Source: Nocardioides sp. Root122
GTDB lineage: Bacteria; Actinomycetota; Actinomycetes; Propionibacteriales; Nocardioidaceae
Direction of reading: 5' to 3'
DNA length: 64,000 bases
NCBI RefSeq assembly: GCF_001425025.1
Contig: NZ_LMDE01000010.1
Location: 165,995-229,994 of the forward strand
This document shows positions 1 to 9,166 of the stretch, piece by piece. The notes under the pieces were generated by a model that made no database searches, was not told the origin of the DNA, and saw nothing but the letters and a program-made list of their open reading frames with translations. The position numbers and the translations under genes were made by a program. Numbering within the stretch: position 1 is the stretch's first letter; every line of letters starts with the position of its first letter.

Positions 1-1356
1 TACAACAACCTGCTGCTCGTCGGCGCGACCGTGCTCTTCCTCGCGAGCATGGTGAAGCTGGCGCGGACCTACCGGAGGATGGCCCTGGTGCTGCTGGGGT
101 CGGCGTTGCTGCCGTGGGCGGCCAACATCCTGCACAACCTCGAGGTCGGCTGGTTCACCCGGATCGACCTCACGCCGTTCGCGTTCACCATCACCGGCGG
201 GCTGCTGGTCTGGGGGCTCTTCGAGGAGCGTCTCGTAGACCTGGCCCCGCTTGCCCGGAGCGCCGTGGTGGAGAGCATGGCCGACGCCGTGTTCGTCCTC
301 GACGCGTTCGGGCGGATCGTCGACGTGAACCCGTCGGCCGTGGCCCTGGCCGACCGGAGCCGGATCGAGCTCGTCGGCCGTCGCCTGCGCGACCTCGTGA
401 ACCTCTCCGGGATCGCCGAGGTCGGGCCGGGCGGGCTCGTCCTGGGGGGCCCGGAGGGCGACGACCTGCGCACCTTCGATGTCAGCCAGCAGCCGCTGCA
501 CGACGTCGCCGGCCGGACCGCCGGCGAGCTGGTGGTGCTCCGCGAGGTGACCGAGCGCGTCCGCGACCAGGAGCGCCTCCAGCAGGTGCTGGACGACCGG
601 TCGCGCGTCGCCGCGACGTTGCAGGCCAGCATGGTGCCCACGCGGCTGCCCGAGATCCCCCACTGCGAGCTCGCCAGCCGCTACGTCCCGGCGGGCGACG
701 GCGGCGAGATCGGAGGGGACTTCCTCGACGTCTTCGCGCTGGATGACGAGACGTGGGCCTTCGTGCTCGGTGACGTCAGCGGCAAGGGCGCGGAAGCTGC
801 GGCCGTGAGCGCGGCGACCCGCTACACCTTGCGCGCCCTCGCGGGTCCCGAGGCGTCGCCCGCCACCACGCTGCGCGAGGTCAACGCCGTGCTCCAGGCC
901 CAGACGGAGTCCGAGCGCCACTGCACCCTCGTGCACGGACGCCTGCGGCCGCCGGGCGGCGGGGACGACCCCGGCAGCCCTGTGCGCATCACCCTCTCGC
1001 TCGCCGGCCACCACTGGCCCCTGGTCCTGCGGACCAGCGGGAAGGTCGAGGAGGTCGGCATGCTCGGCACGGCGCTGGCGCTGTTCGACGACCCCGAGCT
1101 GCACGACAGCGACGTCGAGCTCGCGCCCGGCGAGGTGCTGTGCGTCTTCACCGACGGGCTGCTCGAGGCGCGGCGGGGCAGGGACCAGTTCGGTTCCGAC
1201 CGCGTCGCCGACCTGATGCGCGAGCACAGCGACCTGTCCGCCGACGACATGGCGGGGGTGGTGCTCGACGCGGTGCGCGCGTTCCACGGTGACGAGCTGG
1301 ACGACGACCTGGCGATGCTGGTGGTCCGCCACGTTGACGGCGACGTCCGGGCGTAG
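1..1356 (+). CDS. 7TM-PAS-SpoIIE family protein phosphatase, 5' end outside window
   Basis: The reading frame is open from base 1, so the N-terminus is missing. Visible order: two or three hydrophobic helices resembling the C-terminal half of a histidine-kinase 7TM sensor region (to about base 230), a PAS domain (about 250-560), a short coiled linker, and a PP2C-like SpoIIE phosphatase domain (about 600-1350). The phosphatase carries the metal-binding signatures GGEIGGDF and GDVSGKG and a late DDDLAMLVV motif. Such proteins dephosphorylate anti-sigma-factor antagonists in partner-switching stress pathways; the target here is unknown. No anti-sigma or antagonist gene is adjacent. The architecture is clear; the signal sensed is not. 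Confidence 0.85.
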   Translation, partial: YNNLLLVGATVLFLASMVKLARTYRRMALVLLGSALLPWAANILHNLEVGWFTRIDLTPFAFTITGGLLVWGLFEERLVDLAPLARSAVVESMADAVFVLDAFGRIVDVNPSAVALADRSRIELVGRRLRDLVNLSGIAEVGPGGLVLGGPEGDDLRTFDVSQQPLHDVAGRTAGELVVLREVTERVRDQERLQQVLDDRSRVAATLQASMVPTRLPEIPHCELASRYVPAGDGGEIGGDFLDVFALDDETWAFVLGDVSGKGAEAAAVSAATRYTLRALAGPEASPATTLREVNAVLQAQTESERHCTLVHGRLRPPGGGDDPGSPVRITLSLAGHHWPLVLRTSGKVEEVGMLGTALALFDDPELHDSDVELAPGEVLCVFTDGLLEARRGRDQFGSDRVADLMREHSDLSADDMAGVVLDAVRAFHGDELDDDLAMLVVRHVDGDVRA

Positions 1357-1449
1357 GGTCGGGTCGAGTGACCGGCGACGCAGCCTCCACCCGGAGGCGG
1401 GAACCGGTCGAGAGGCGGTCGGCATGGCGACGTCGGACGGGTCCTGACC

Positions 1450-1674
1450 ATGGCTGACCTGGTGCTGCGCGTCAGGCTCGTGAGCGGTGACAGCACCGAC
1501 GTCACCTACGAGGCGCCGGGCGAGGTGAGCGACGAGGAGCTGATCGACCACGTCGTGTCCACGCTGGCGACCGACTCCGGCGTGCTGCGGTGCCGGCACG
1601 GCGACCGCCTGGTGGTGGTGTACGCCCGGGGTGTCGCCGCTGTGGAGGTCGCGCCTCGAGGCGCTGTGCTCTGA
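1450..1674 (+). CDS. small hypothetical protein (74 aa)
   Basis: The frame encodes an acidic, soluble 74-residue protein with high GC at third codon positions. Alternating beta-strand-like segments (residues 3-11 and 50-66) flank a helix-like acidic middle. The ATG has only a weak ribosome-binding site upstream. It follows the SpoIIE phosphatase gene by 93 bp on the same strand and converges on the ABC-F gene 25 bp downstream. No family was recognised and no function is assigned. Confidence 0.55.
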   Translation: MADLVLRVRLVSGDSTDVTYEAPGEVSDEELIDHVVSTLATDSGVLRCRHGDRLVVVYARGVAAVEVAPRGAVL

Positions 1675-1699
1675 CGCTCCCGCGTCGTCATCACTGGTG

Positions 1700-3343
1700 T
1701 CAGACGTGCCGCACCACGATCGTGCCGCCGTCGACCTCCCACCGCTGGTCCAGCCGGACGTTCTCCAGCAGCCGGCGGTCGTGCGAGACCAGCAGGAGCG
1801 CGCCGTCGTACGACGCCAGGGCCTGCTCGAGCTGCTGGATGGCCGGCAGGTCGAGGTGGTTCGTCGGCTCGTCGAGGACCAGCAGGTTGACACCGCGCGC
1901 CTGCAGGAGCGCCATCGCCGCCCGGGTGCGCTCGCCGGGAGACAGCCGACCGACCCGGCTGGTGACCTGGTCGGCCTTGTGGCCGAACTTGGCGAGCAAC
2001 GTACGCACCTCGGCCTGCGTCATCTCGGGCACGACGGCCTCGAACGCGTCGCCCAGTGCGAGGTCGTCGTCGAGGCCGGTCCTGGCCTGGTCGATGGTGC
2101 CCACCGCCACGGAGGCACCGAGCGACGCGACGCCCGTGTCCGGGGCGTCCCGGCCCAGCAGCAGCCGGAGGAGCGTGGTCTTCCCGGCACCGTTGGGGCC
2201 GGTGATGCCGATCCGGTCGCCCGCGTCGACCTGCACGGAGACGGGGCCGAGCTCGAAGTCACCCAGCCGGCGGGTGGCCTCGTTGAGGGTGGCGACCACG
2301 CCGCTCGACCGCGGTGCGGAGGCGATGTCGAACTGCAGGACCCACTCCTTGCGCGGCTCCTCGACCTCGTCCAGGCGCGCGATGCGCGACTCCATCTGGC
2401 GGACCTTCTGCGCCTGCTTCTCCGAGGACTCGGTGGCCGCCTTGCGCCGGATCTTGTCGTTGTCGGGGCTCTTGCGCATCGCGTTGCGCACGCCCTGCGA
2501 GCTCCACTCACGCTGGGTCCGCGCGCGCTGCACGAGGTCGGCGCGCGTGTCGGCGTACTGCTCGTACGCCTCGCGGGCGTGGCGCCGGGCGGTGGCACGC
2601 TCCTCGAGGAACGAGTCGTAGCCACCGTCGTAGACGGTGACCTGGCCCTGGGCGAGGTCGAGCTCCACGATCCGGGTGACGCAGCGGGCCAGGAACTCCC
2701 GGTCGTGCGAGACCAGCACGACGCCCCCACGGAGTCCCTGCACGAACGCTTCGAGCCGTTCCAGGCCGTCGAGGTCGAGGTCGTTGGTCGGCTCGTCGAG
2801 GAGGACCACGTCGAAGCGGCTGAGCAGCAGCGCGGCCAGCGCCACGCGGGCGGCCTGCCCGCCGGACAGCGACGTCATGAGGGCGTCGGGGCCGACGTCC
2901 AGGCCGAGGTCGGCGAGGACGGGGCCGATCCGGTCGTCGAGGTCGGCCGCGCCGCTCGCGAGCCACCGGTCGAGAGCCACCGCATAGGCGTCGTCGGCTC
3001 CCGGCACGTCCGAGCCGAGGGCGGAGGCGGTCGACTCCATCACCTCGGTCGCCTCGGTCGCGCCCGTACGTCGCGCGACGTACTGCGTCACGGTCTCGCC
3101 CGGCACCCGCTCGTGCTCCTGCGGGAGGAGCCCGACGAACGCGTCCGGCGGAGCACACTTCACCGACCCGGCCATCGGCTCGGCGGCGCCGCCGAGCAGC
3201 GAGAGGAGCGTGGACTTGCCCGCGCCGTTGGCGCCGACGACCCCGATCACGTCACCGGGAGCGACGGTGAGGTCCAGTCCTTCGAACAGCACGCGGTGAC
3301 CGTGCCCACCGGACAGGTCCTTCGCGACGAGCGTGGCGGTCAC
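1700..3343 (-). CDS. ABC-F family ATPase (ribosome-associated)
   Basis: The 547-residue protein has two ABC ATPase domains in one chain and no membrane segments, as expected for ABC-F proteins, which act on ribosomes (translation factor or antibiotic protection) rather than in transport. Walker A motifs are GANGAGKST (domain 1) and GPNGAGKTT (domain 2); signatures are LSGGQ and LSPGE; both domains keep Walker B LLDEPTN / VLDEPTN. A charged coiled linker (P-site tip region) joins them around residues 230-310. I chose the GTG at 3343 because the ABC domain begins immediately after it; upstream sequence is non-conserved. It lies 23 bp downstream of the P-type ATPase on the same strand. Which ribosome target it has cannot be told. 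Confidence 0.9.
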   Translation of the reverse strand: MTATLVAKDLSGGHGHRVLFEGLDLTVAPGDVIGVVGANGAGKSTLLSLLGGAAEPMAGSVKCAPPDAFVGLLPQEHERVPGETVTQYVARRTGATEATEVMESTASALGSDVPGADDAYAVALDRWLASGAADLDDRIGPVLADLGLDVGPDALMTSLSGGQAARVALAALLLSRFDVVLLDEPTNDLDLDGLERLEAFVQGLRGGVVLVSHDREFLARCVTRIVELDLAQGQVTVYDGGYDSFLEERATARRHAREAYEQYADTRADLVQRARTQREWSSQGVRNAMRKSPDNDKIRRKAATESSEKQAQKVRQMESRIARLDEVEEPRKEWVLQFDIASAPRSSGVVATLNEATRRLGDFELGPVSVQVDAGDRIGITGPNGAGKTTLLRLLLGRDAPDTGVASLGASVAVGTIDQARTGLDDDLALGDAFEAVVPEMTQAEVRTLLAKFGHKADQVTSRVGRLSPGERTRAAMALLQARGVNLLVLDEPTNHLDLPAIQQLEQALASYDGALLLVSHDRRLLENVRLDQRWEVDGGTIVVRHV

Positions 3344-3366
3344 GGGCGCGAGCCTATCGGCGCGGG

Positions 3367-5934
3367 TCACCTCGTCCCGTGGAAGGGCCGGAAGAGGCGC
3401 TTGTGGGCCCCGTCCACCACCAGCACCGCGACCCCTGCTGCCGCTGCGCCCGCCCAGCCGACGGGCGTGGGCCACGAGCCGCCGAGGAGGTCGGCGAGCC
3501 AGGGAAGGCCCACGACGGCGACGAGCAGGGCTGCCTCTGCTGCGACCGCCGCCACGACCAGAGGGTTGCCCCACGCGCCCAGTCGCCAGACCGGTCGAGT
3601 GGTGCTCCGGCATGCGAACGCGTTCGCCATCTGCCCGATGGCGATGGCGGCGAAGGCGGTCCCGGACGCGGTCTGCTGCAGACCGCTCGACACGTCGTCG
3701 CCGAAGCGCCAACCGCCGCTGACGAGGACGACGGTGAACGCGCCGAGTGACACCACCGCCTCGGTCAGGCCGAGGACGAGGAAGGAGCGCACGAGGAGCG
3801 CGCGATCCAGCAGGACCTGGCGGCGCCGGCCGCGCATGATGTCCGCACGCGGTGGCTCGGCCCCCAGCGCGAGTGCCGGCAGCATGTCCGTACCGATGTC
3901 CAGCGCCAGGACCTGGAGCACCGCGATGGCCAGGGGAAAGCTGCCCCCGGACAGCGCCCACACCGCGAAGGGTGCGAGCTCGGCCACGTTGTCGGTGAGG
4001 TGGTAGGTCAGGAAGCGACGGACGTTCTGGAAGGTCGCCCGGCCGAGCTCGATGGCTCCCACGATGGTCGCGAAGTGGTCGTCGAGCAGGACCAGGTCAG
4101 CCGACTCGCGGGCCACGTCGCTCCCGCTGGCACCCATGGCCACGCCTACGTCCGCCTCCCGCAGCGCGGGGGCGTCGTTCACTCCGTCGCCGGTCATGGC
4201 GACGACGTGACCGCGCTCGCGGAGGCCCCGGGCGATGCGCAGCTTGTCCTGGGGGGACACGCGGGCCACCACCGCGCCGTGGTCGGTGTCGAGCAGCGCG
4301 GCGAGCTCCTCGTCGTCGGGGAGGTCGCGTCCGTCGAGGACCACCCCGCGCGGCCCCAGGAGGCCGACCTCGGTCGCGATCCGCCGAGCCGTGAGGGGGT
4401 GGTCGCCGGTCAGCATCGCCACCCTGATGCCCGCGCCGCGGCACCTCGCCAGTGCGTCGGCGATGTCGGGCCGTGGAGGGTCCTGCAGCGCGAGGAGCCC
4501 GCAGAGGTCCAGGTCGTGCTCCATCGCGTCGTCCGCCGGCCCCGACCAGGTCCGGGCCGCCACTGCGAGGACGCGCAACCCTGCGGCCGTGAGCTCCTCG
4601 AGCTGGGTCGTGATGGTCACGGGAACCTCGCGGCACCGGGCCAGCACCGACTCGGGTGCGCCCAGCACCGACACCCGACCCCGGCCCAGGTGTGAGCTCA
4701 GGAGACGTTCGGAGGAGTACGCACGGCTCTGGCCCTCGACGTCCGGGGGAGGGAGCCCGAGCCTCAGGCAGAGACAGTGGATGGCTGCCTCCATGGGGTC
4801 GCCGTCAGGGGTCCACACGCCGCCCCTCTGCACGGTCCGTCCGGAGATGCAGGCGAGTGCGGCGAGAGCGGCCGCGCCGGCCTCCTGCCGCGCGGGGTCC
4901 TCGCCGCCGAAGGTGGCGACGGGGTCGTAGCCGTTGCCGTGGACCGTCGTGGTCCCCGACGGTGTCACCACCCGGACGACGCTCATCCGGTTCTGCGTGA
5001 TGGTCCCGGTCTTGTCCGTGCAGATGAACGTGGTCGCCCCGAGCGTCTCGACCGCGTCGAGCCGCCGCACCAGCGCCTTGTTGGCAGCCATCAGCCGTGC
5101 CCCGCGGGCCAGCGACAGCGTCACGGTGGGCAGCAGCCCCTCGGGCACGAGTGCGACGGTCACGCCGACCCCGAAGAGGAACGCGGAGGTCAGGTCCATG
5201 CCCAGCTGGACCGAGACGACCGCGAGGGTGACTCCGGTGACCGCGGCGATGACGGCGATGATCCTGACGACCCGGTTGAGCTGACGCGTGAGCGGGCTCG
5301 CCGGTCTCTCGGCCCGCGCGGTCATCGCCGAGATCTCCGCCAGGGTCGTCCGTCCGCCGATCGCCTCGACCACGGCGGCGCCCTCCCCGGTGAGCACGAA
5401 GCTGCCACCGAGGAGCACCTCGCCGGCAGCGCGGGGCACGGCGCCGCTCTCGCCGGTGACGAGCGACTCGTCCATGGCCAGGCCGCTCGAGTCGGACACC
5501 CGCAGGTCGGCGCCGACCCGGTCACCAGCGGCGAGCAGGACGCGGTCACCGACCACGAGGTCCACGACCGGTACGTCGGTCCGCGTGCCGTTGCGCACCA
5601 CCCGGGAGGTGGCAGGCAGCAGTGCCCGGAGCTCCTGGGTCGACCGGTCGGCGCGGTACTCCTGCCAGAACGCGAAACCGGCGTTGAGCACGATGATCAC
5701 GACGATGGCGATGGCGAGCTCCGGCATGCGTGCCACGAGGGCCAGTCCCGCTGCGATCCACAGCAGGACCGCGAGGAGGTGCGTCAGCTGGTGGGCGAAC
5801 ATCTGCCAGACGCCCGCTCGAGGTGGACTGGGCAGCTCGTTGGGGCCGTCCTGGTGCTGGCGGACGATGACCTCGGCAGTGGTCAGGCCGTTCGAACCGA
5901 CGCTGCCCTCCATGGGTCCCCCGCTCGACGACAC
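3367..5934 (-). CDS. CtpF-like P-type II cation-transporting ATPase
   Basis: About 855 residues with an N-terminal cation-ATPase domain, phosphorylation motif DKTGTITQN, hinge motif [12 protein letters not shown] and eight to ten hydrophobic spans: a type II (SERCA/PMR1-like) pump. There is no CPC motif, so this is not a heavy-metal P1B pump. CtpF of M. tuberculosis, a DosR-regulon calcium-related pump, belongs to the same group; substrate here is inference. Start choice: GTG at 5934 has GGAGG 8 bases upstream; GTG 5949 and ATG 5913 are alternatives. A near-perfect DosR-type palindrome lies 72-85 bp upstream, suggesting dormancy induction. Confidence 0.88.
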   Translation of the reverse strand: MSSSGGPMEGSVGSNGLTTAEVIVRQHQDGPNELPSPPRAGVWQMFAHQLTHLLAVLLWIAAGLALVARMPELAIAIVVIIVLNAGFAFWQEYRADRSTQELRALLPATSRVVRNGTRTDVPVVDLVVGDRVLLAAGDRVGADLRVSDSSGLAMDESLVTGESGAVPRAAGEVLLGGSFVLTGEGAAVVEAIGGRTTLAEISAMTARAERPASPLTRQLNRVVRIIAVIAAVTGVTLAVVSVQLGMDLTSAFLFGVGVTVALVPEGLLPTVTLSLARGARLMAANKALVRRLDAVETLGATTFICTDKTGTITQNRMSVVRVVTPSGTTTVHGNGYDPVATFGGEDPARQEAGAAALAALACISGRTVQRGGVWTPDGDPMEAAIHCLCLRLGLPPPDVEGQSRAYSSERLLSSHLGRGRVSVLGAPESVLARCREVPVTITTQLEELTAAGLRVLAVAARTWSGPADDAMEHDLDLCGLLALQDPPRPDIADALARCRGAGIRVAMLTGDHPLTARRIATEVGLLGPRGVVLDGRDLPDDEELAALLDTDHGAVVARVSPQDKLRIARGLRERGHVVAMTGDGVNDAPALREADVGVAMGASGSDVARESADLVLLDDHFATIVGAIELGRATFQNVRRFLTYHLTDNVAELAPFAVWALSGGSFPLAIAVLQVLALDIGTDMLPALALGAEPPRADIMRGRRRQVLLDRALLVRSFLVLGLTEAVVSLGAFTVVLVSGGWRFGDDVSSGLQQTASGTAFAAIAIGQMANAFACRSTTRPVWRLGAWGNPLVVAAVAAEAALLVAVVGLPWLADLLGGSWPTPVGWAGAAAAGVAVLVVDGAHKRLFRPFHGTR

Positions 5935-6005
5935 CTGCCAGACCTCCACCTGCCACGCTAAGGGCGTGGTGCGGAGGGGCCCACGGGACTACGCCTGTCC
6001 ACCGG

Positions 6006-6019
6006 GGGACCTTGGTCCC
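6006..6019. promoter_or_regulatory. DosR-type box before the P-type ATPase
   Basis: Sequence GGGACCTTGGTCCC: half-sites GGGACC and GGTCCC around a TT centre. The same 14-mer recurs at 23980. It lies between the Nramp stop and the divergent side of the ATPase start, so it can only serve the minus-strand ATPase. It matches the mycobacterial DosR consensus (GGGAC-N4-GTCCC). Confidence 0.75.
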
Positions 6020-6036
6020 GCCGTGTGCGGCGGCGA

Positions 6037-7320
6037 TCAGGTGAGCGACAGCACGACGAGGGCCAGCACGCACAGGGCGATGAAGCCGATCGCCAGGGAC
6101 CTGACCGTCCAGGCGGCAGAGGAGGACACGGCGTCGCCCATCACGTCGGGGTCGCGCGAGAGCCCCTGCATCATCAGCAGCAGCGGGAGGAGCAGCACGG
6201 CGTTGACGACCTGGGACAGCACCAGGACGGGTACGAGCGGCAGGTGGGGCACCAGGACGAGTCCGGCGGCCGTGGCGGCGGTCGCGACGAAGGTCGCGTA
6301 GAACACCGGCGCGCGGCGGAAGCCGTCGTCGAGGGCGCCTTCGTGCCCGGTGAACTCGCACACCGAGTAGGCGGTGGACAGTGGCAGGATCGCCGCGGCC
6401 AGCAACGCCGCGCCGATGAGGCCCACGGCGAACAACCCGCCCGCGAAGCGCCCGGCCAGGGGCGCGAGCGCGTCTGCGGCGTCGGCGGCCGAGTCGATCG
6501 AGGCGGACCCCACGTGCAGCGTCTCGGCACACGTGACCACGACGAAGAACCCGATCACGCCCGTCAGCAACGAGCCCGTCACCACGTCGACCCGTTCGAA
6601 CCGGAGTTCCGTCGCCGTGAGCTTCTTGTCCACGGCGTAGGACTGGATGAAGCTGAGCCCCCACGGTGCGAGGGTCGTCCCGACGGTGGCGACGACGATC
6701 GTCCACGCGTCCCTGTCGCGGATCGGCATCGTGGGCAGGAGGAGTCCTTGCGCTGCCTGCGTCCAATCCGGACCGACCACCAGCCCGGCGGCGACGTAGG
6801 TCACGAAGACGGCGGCGAGCGCCATGAGCATGTGCTCGATGCGGTGGAACCGGCCCCTCAGGACCAGCACCGACACGACCACGGCCGCTGTCGGGACGGA
6901 GACCTGGCGTGGTATCCCGATCAGCTCGAACCCGGCCGCCAGCCCGGCGTACTCCGCGCACGCGGTCCCGACGTTCGCCACGAGGAGGAGGACCAGGGCC
7001 GACGCCCCGACACGTACGCCGTACCTGTCGCGCACCAGGCCCAGCAGTCCCTGTCCGGTGGCGACACCCATGCGGGCCCCGAGGTCGTGGAACAGCACCA
7101 GTGCCGCCGTGGAGACGAGCAGCACCCACAGCAGCTGGTAGCCGTACTCCGCACCGAGCACCGAGTACGTGGTGATGCCGGGCGGATCGTCGTCCGACAA
7201 CCCGGCCAGCAGTCCCGGTCCCACCACGGCGAGCAGGGCAGCCGCACCCGCAGCCACGCGGGTGCGTCCCGGCCTGGAGGCGTGCCGCGGGGTGCCTGCG
7301 CCCGTCTCGGCGACACGCAT
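6037..7320 (-). CDS. divergent Nramp-family divalent metal transporter
   Basis: A 427-residue membrane protein with about 11 hydrophobic spans and Nramp-type organisation. The canonical helix-1 metal motif DPGN is replaced by DDPPGIT, and the helix-6 MPH motif by a segment reading TTLAPWG. These changes resemble divergent Nramp relatives (for example NRMT magnesium transporters) more than classical manganese importers, so Mg2+ or another ion is possible. ATG at 7320 is 2 bp downstream of the MgtE-N-like gene's stop, and that gene overlaps the stress-protein gene, giving one operon. The family call is firm; the metal is not. Confidence 0.82.
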   Translation of the reverse strand: MRVAETGAGTPRHASRPGRTRVAAGAAALLAVVGPGLLAGLSDDDPPGITTYSVLGAEYGYQLLWVLLVSTAALVLFHDLGARMGVATGQGLLGLVRDRYGVRVGASALVLLLVANVGTACAEYAGLAAGFELIGIPRQVSVPTAAVVVSVLVLRGRFHRIEHMLMALAAVFVTYVAAGLVVGPDWTQAAQGLLLPTMPIRDRDAWTIVVATVGTTLAPWGLSFIQSYAVDKKLTATELRFERVDVVTGSLLTGVIGFFVVVTCAETLHVGSASIDSAADAADALAPLAGRFAGGLFAVGLIGAALLAAAILPLSTAYSVCEFTGHEGALDDGFRRAPVFYATFVATAATAAGLVLVPHLPLVPVLVLSQVVNAVLLLPLLLMMQGLSRDPDVMGDAVSSSAAWTVRSLAIGFIALCVLALVVLSLT

Positions 7321-7322
7321 GC

Positions 7323-8219
7323 CTAGCGCCTCGGCGGCCGGTGGAGCCGCCACCCATCGGTGCGGCGATAACGCCTCGGACTCCCGGTGGATGCGGCGGG
7401 CGCCCGGTCCTGGACGAGGTGGGTGAGGGCCGGGGTGTCCTCCGCAGGGGCGGCAGAGACGAGGTCGTGCTGCTCCTGCGGGCTGAGGTGCTGCATCAGC
7501 CGGCGGCCCACGCGCGGGTGTGAGTGCCGGATCGCGGCTGCGGCCCGCCGGGGCTCGAGGGCACGCACGAGGTCCATGGCGCCGGCCGTGCTGAGGCGGG
7601 CCAGCAGCTCCGCGAGGTCTGCCGGCCCGAGACGGCGGAACGGGACTCCGGCCGTCGCGAGCTGCACCTGGTGGGCCCGGGGCGAGGTGAGGTGGAGGTC
7701 GTGCCAGTCGACGCTGCGCTCGCCGGCGTACCTCGCCATCCGTCGCAGCCCCAGACGCCTCAGCATCGCGCCCGCACCCAGGTCCACGGACAGGACCAGG
7801 AACCGGTCGCCGTCGCGGGACAGGAGGACGTCGGAGACGCGGGTCAGGTGGTGGCCCTGCAGGTCGACGACCTGGGTGTCGACGACGTCACGCATCAGCA
7901 GGACCTCGTCCGGGGGAAGCGTGGGACGACGTTGATCGGTACGACGCCCGGGCGGCGTGCGCAGGTCCACCCCGGGGTCGAGGCGTACCGGGCCCGTGGT
8001 CGCGGTGAGCCCGCTCATGGCATCGCACTCGACCAGGTGGACGGCGTCGTGGGACCCACGGACCAGCGCGTGCGTCGTGTGCGGGCGTGGCACGCCGAGG
8101 GCGACCGTGAGGTCCATGAGGGCGCCCAGCCGCGTGCCGTCGCTCAGCTCCACCCGGCGTCCGACCTGCTCGCTGAGCAGGGCGGGACCAGTGGACTCGC
8201 GGGCGTGACGGTGGCTCAC
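7323..8219 (-). CDS. PRC-barrel plus MgtE N-terminal domain protein
   Basis: A 298-residue soluble protein. Two PRC-barrel-like repeats are visible (GRRVELSDGTRLGALMDL near residue 19 and VVDLQGHHLTRVSDVLL near residue 125), followed by a helical repeat region (about 190-260) resembling the cytoplasmic N domain of MgtE magnesium channels. There is no membrane pore. Its GTG start overlaps the upstream stress-protein stop (GTGA), and its stop is 2 bp from the Nramp gene. A plausible role is a Mg2+-sensing cytosolic partner of the Nramp-like transporter, which is inference from domain content and coupling. Confidence 0.75.
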   Translation of the reverse strand: MSHRHARESTGPALLSEQVGRRVELSDGTRLGALMDLTVALGVPRPHTTHALVRGSHDAVHLVECDAMSGLTATTGPVRLDPGVDLRTPPGRRTDQRRPTLPPDEVLLMRDVVDTQVVDLQGHHLTRVSDVLLSRDGDRFLVLSVDLGAGAMLRRLGLRRMARYAGERSVDWHDLHLTSPRAHQVQLATAGVPFRRLGPADLAELLARLSTAGAMDLVRALEPRRAAAAIRHSHPRVGRRLMQHLSPQEQHDLVSAAPAEDTPALTHLVQDRAPAASTGSPRRYRRTDGWRLHRPPRR

Positions 8220-9088
8220 GGTCCGGGGGTGGGTGGGGGCACCACCATCACGGGGCACGGCGAGCGGTCGACGATGCTGCCCCGGACGTGGCCGAGCGGG
8301 TTCGTGCTCCCGGCCGCGTGCTGCCCCACGACGACGAGGTCCATCCGTTCGGCGAGCCCCAACAGGGTCCGGGCGGGTCGGCCGGCCGCGAGACGGATCT
8401 CGACCCGGACGTTCGGGTGCCTCGCACGGTGTCCGCTGACGGCTTCACCGATCCAGCGTCTCCGGTCCTCGTCCGACGCGCGGAGGGTGTCCTGCGTCGC
8501 GTGGACGACGGTGAGGGGGAGGTCGTGGAGGTCCGCGTGGGAGAACGCCCGGTCGAGCACCTCCGGTGTGCTCGTGCGCACGGAGATGCCCGCCAGCACG
8601 CCGCGCCGGATGCGTCCGGGGTGCGACGTCGGCACCACGACGGCCGGGCAGGTGACCTGCGCGACGATGCGGGTCCCGACCTGGGCGGACGGAACCGCGC
8701 GCGCGATCCCGGTGCCGCGCGACCCGACGACGAGCACGTGGGCCCCACGGCTGAGGTCGGCCAGCTCCACGGCCGGGTCTCCGCGCACCTCCAGCCGTTC
8801 GACCGTCAGCTGGGGGAGTCGCTCGGCGACCTGCGCGGCAGCGCGCTGCACGGTCGTGCGCTGGACCGTGTCGCCGACGGCAGGCGCCGTGAGGGTGGCC
8901 AGCCCGGCAAGGCCCGGGCCCGCCATCATCGGGGTCATGGTGAGCACGTGCACCATCACCAGCGGGCGCCGGGTCGCGCTCGCCTCACCTGCCGCCCACG
9001 CCAACGCCGCATCGGCGGGCGGACGTCCGTCGTACCCGACGACGACTGCACCCGCGAGGGCGGGGCGAGGGAGGGGCACGGTGCTCAT
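8216..9088 (-). CDS. tandem-domain universal stress protein
   Basis: A 290-residue protein of two Usp domains. The first ends with VVGSRGTG followed by a CPAVVVP strand; the second with VVVGQHAAG and SPCPVMVVPP. The G-2x-G-9x-G-(S/T) ATP-binding pattern is recognisable but imperfect. ATG at 9088 was chosen over 9124 because the Usp strand-1 (VVVGYDG) starts soon after it. It is the first gene of a three-gene operon with the MgtE-N-like and Nramp genes (4-bp overlap, then 2-bp gap). A DosR-type box lies about 58-71 bp upstream. Confidence 0.88.
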   Translation of the reverse strand: MSTVPLPRPALAGAVVVGYDGRPPADAALAWAAGEASATRRPLVMVHVLTMTPMMAGPGLAGLATLTAPAVGDTVQRTTVQRAAAQVAERLPQLTVERLEVRGDPAVELADLSRGAHVLVVGSRGTGIARAVPSAQVGTRIVAQVTCPAVVVPTSHPGRIRRGVLAGISVRTSTPEVLDRAFSHADLHDLPLTVVHATQDTLRASDEDRRRWIGEAVSGHRARHPNVRVEIRLAAGRPARTLLGLAERMDLVVVGQHAAGSTNPLGHVRGSIVDRSPCPVMVVPPPTPGP

Positions 9089-9145
9089 GTGCCCAGCGTC
9101 ACCGGTTGGCGCGTCGGTGACCACGGGCGGAGGTCGGTGCTGGGA

Positions 9146-9159
9146 AGGACCTTCGGCCC
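9146..9159. promoter_or_regulatory. DosR-type box before the Usp-MgtE-Nramp operon
   Basis: Sequence AGGACCTTCGGCCC, the asymmetric form of the DosR consensus. It sits between the nitroreductase stop and the minus-strand stress-protein start at 9088, giving that operon its own promoter rather than read-through. Confidence 0.7.
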
Positions 9160-9166
9160 GATGGTC

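Noticed and set aside
8178..8195. GGGACCAGTGGACTC box-like string
   Set aside because: It lies inside the coding sequence of the MgtE-N-like gene, away from any start, and has mismatches in the right half.
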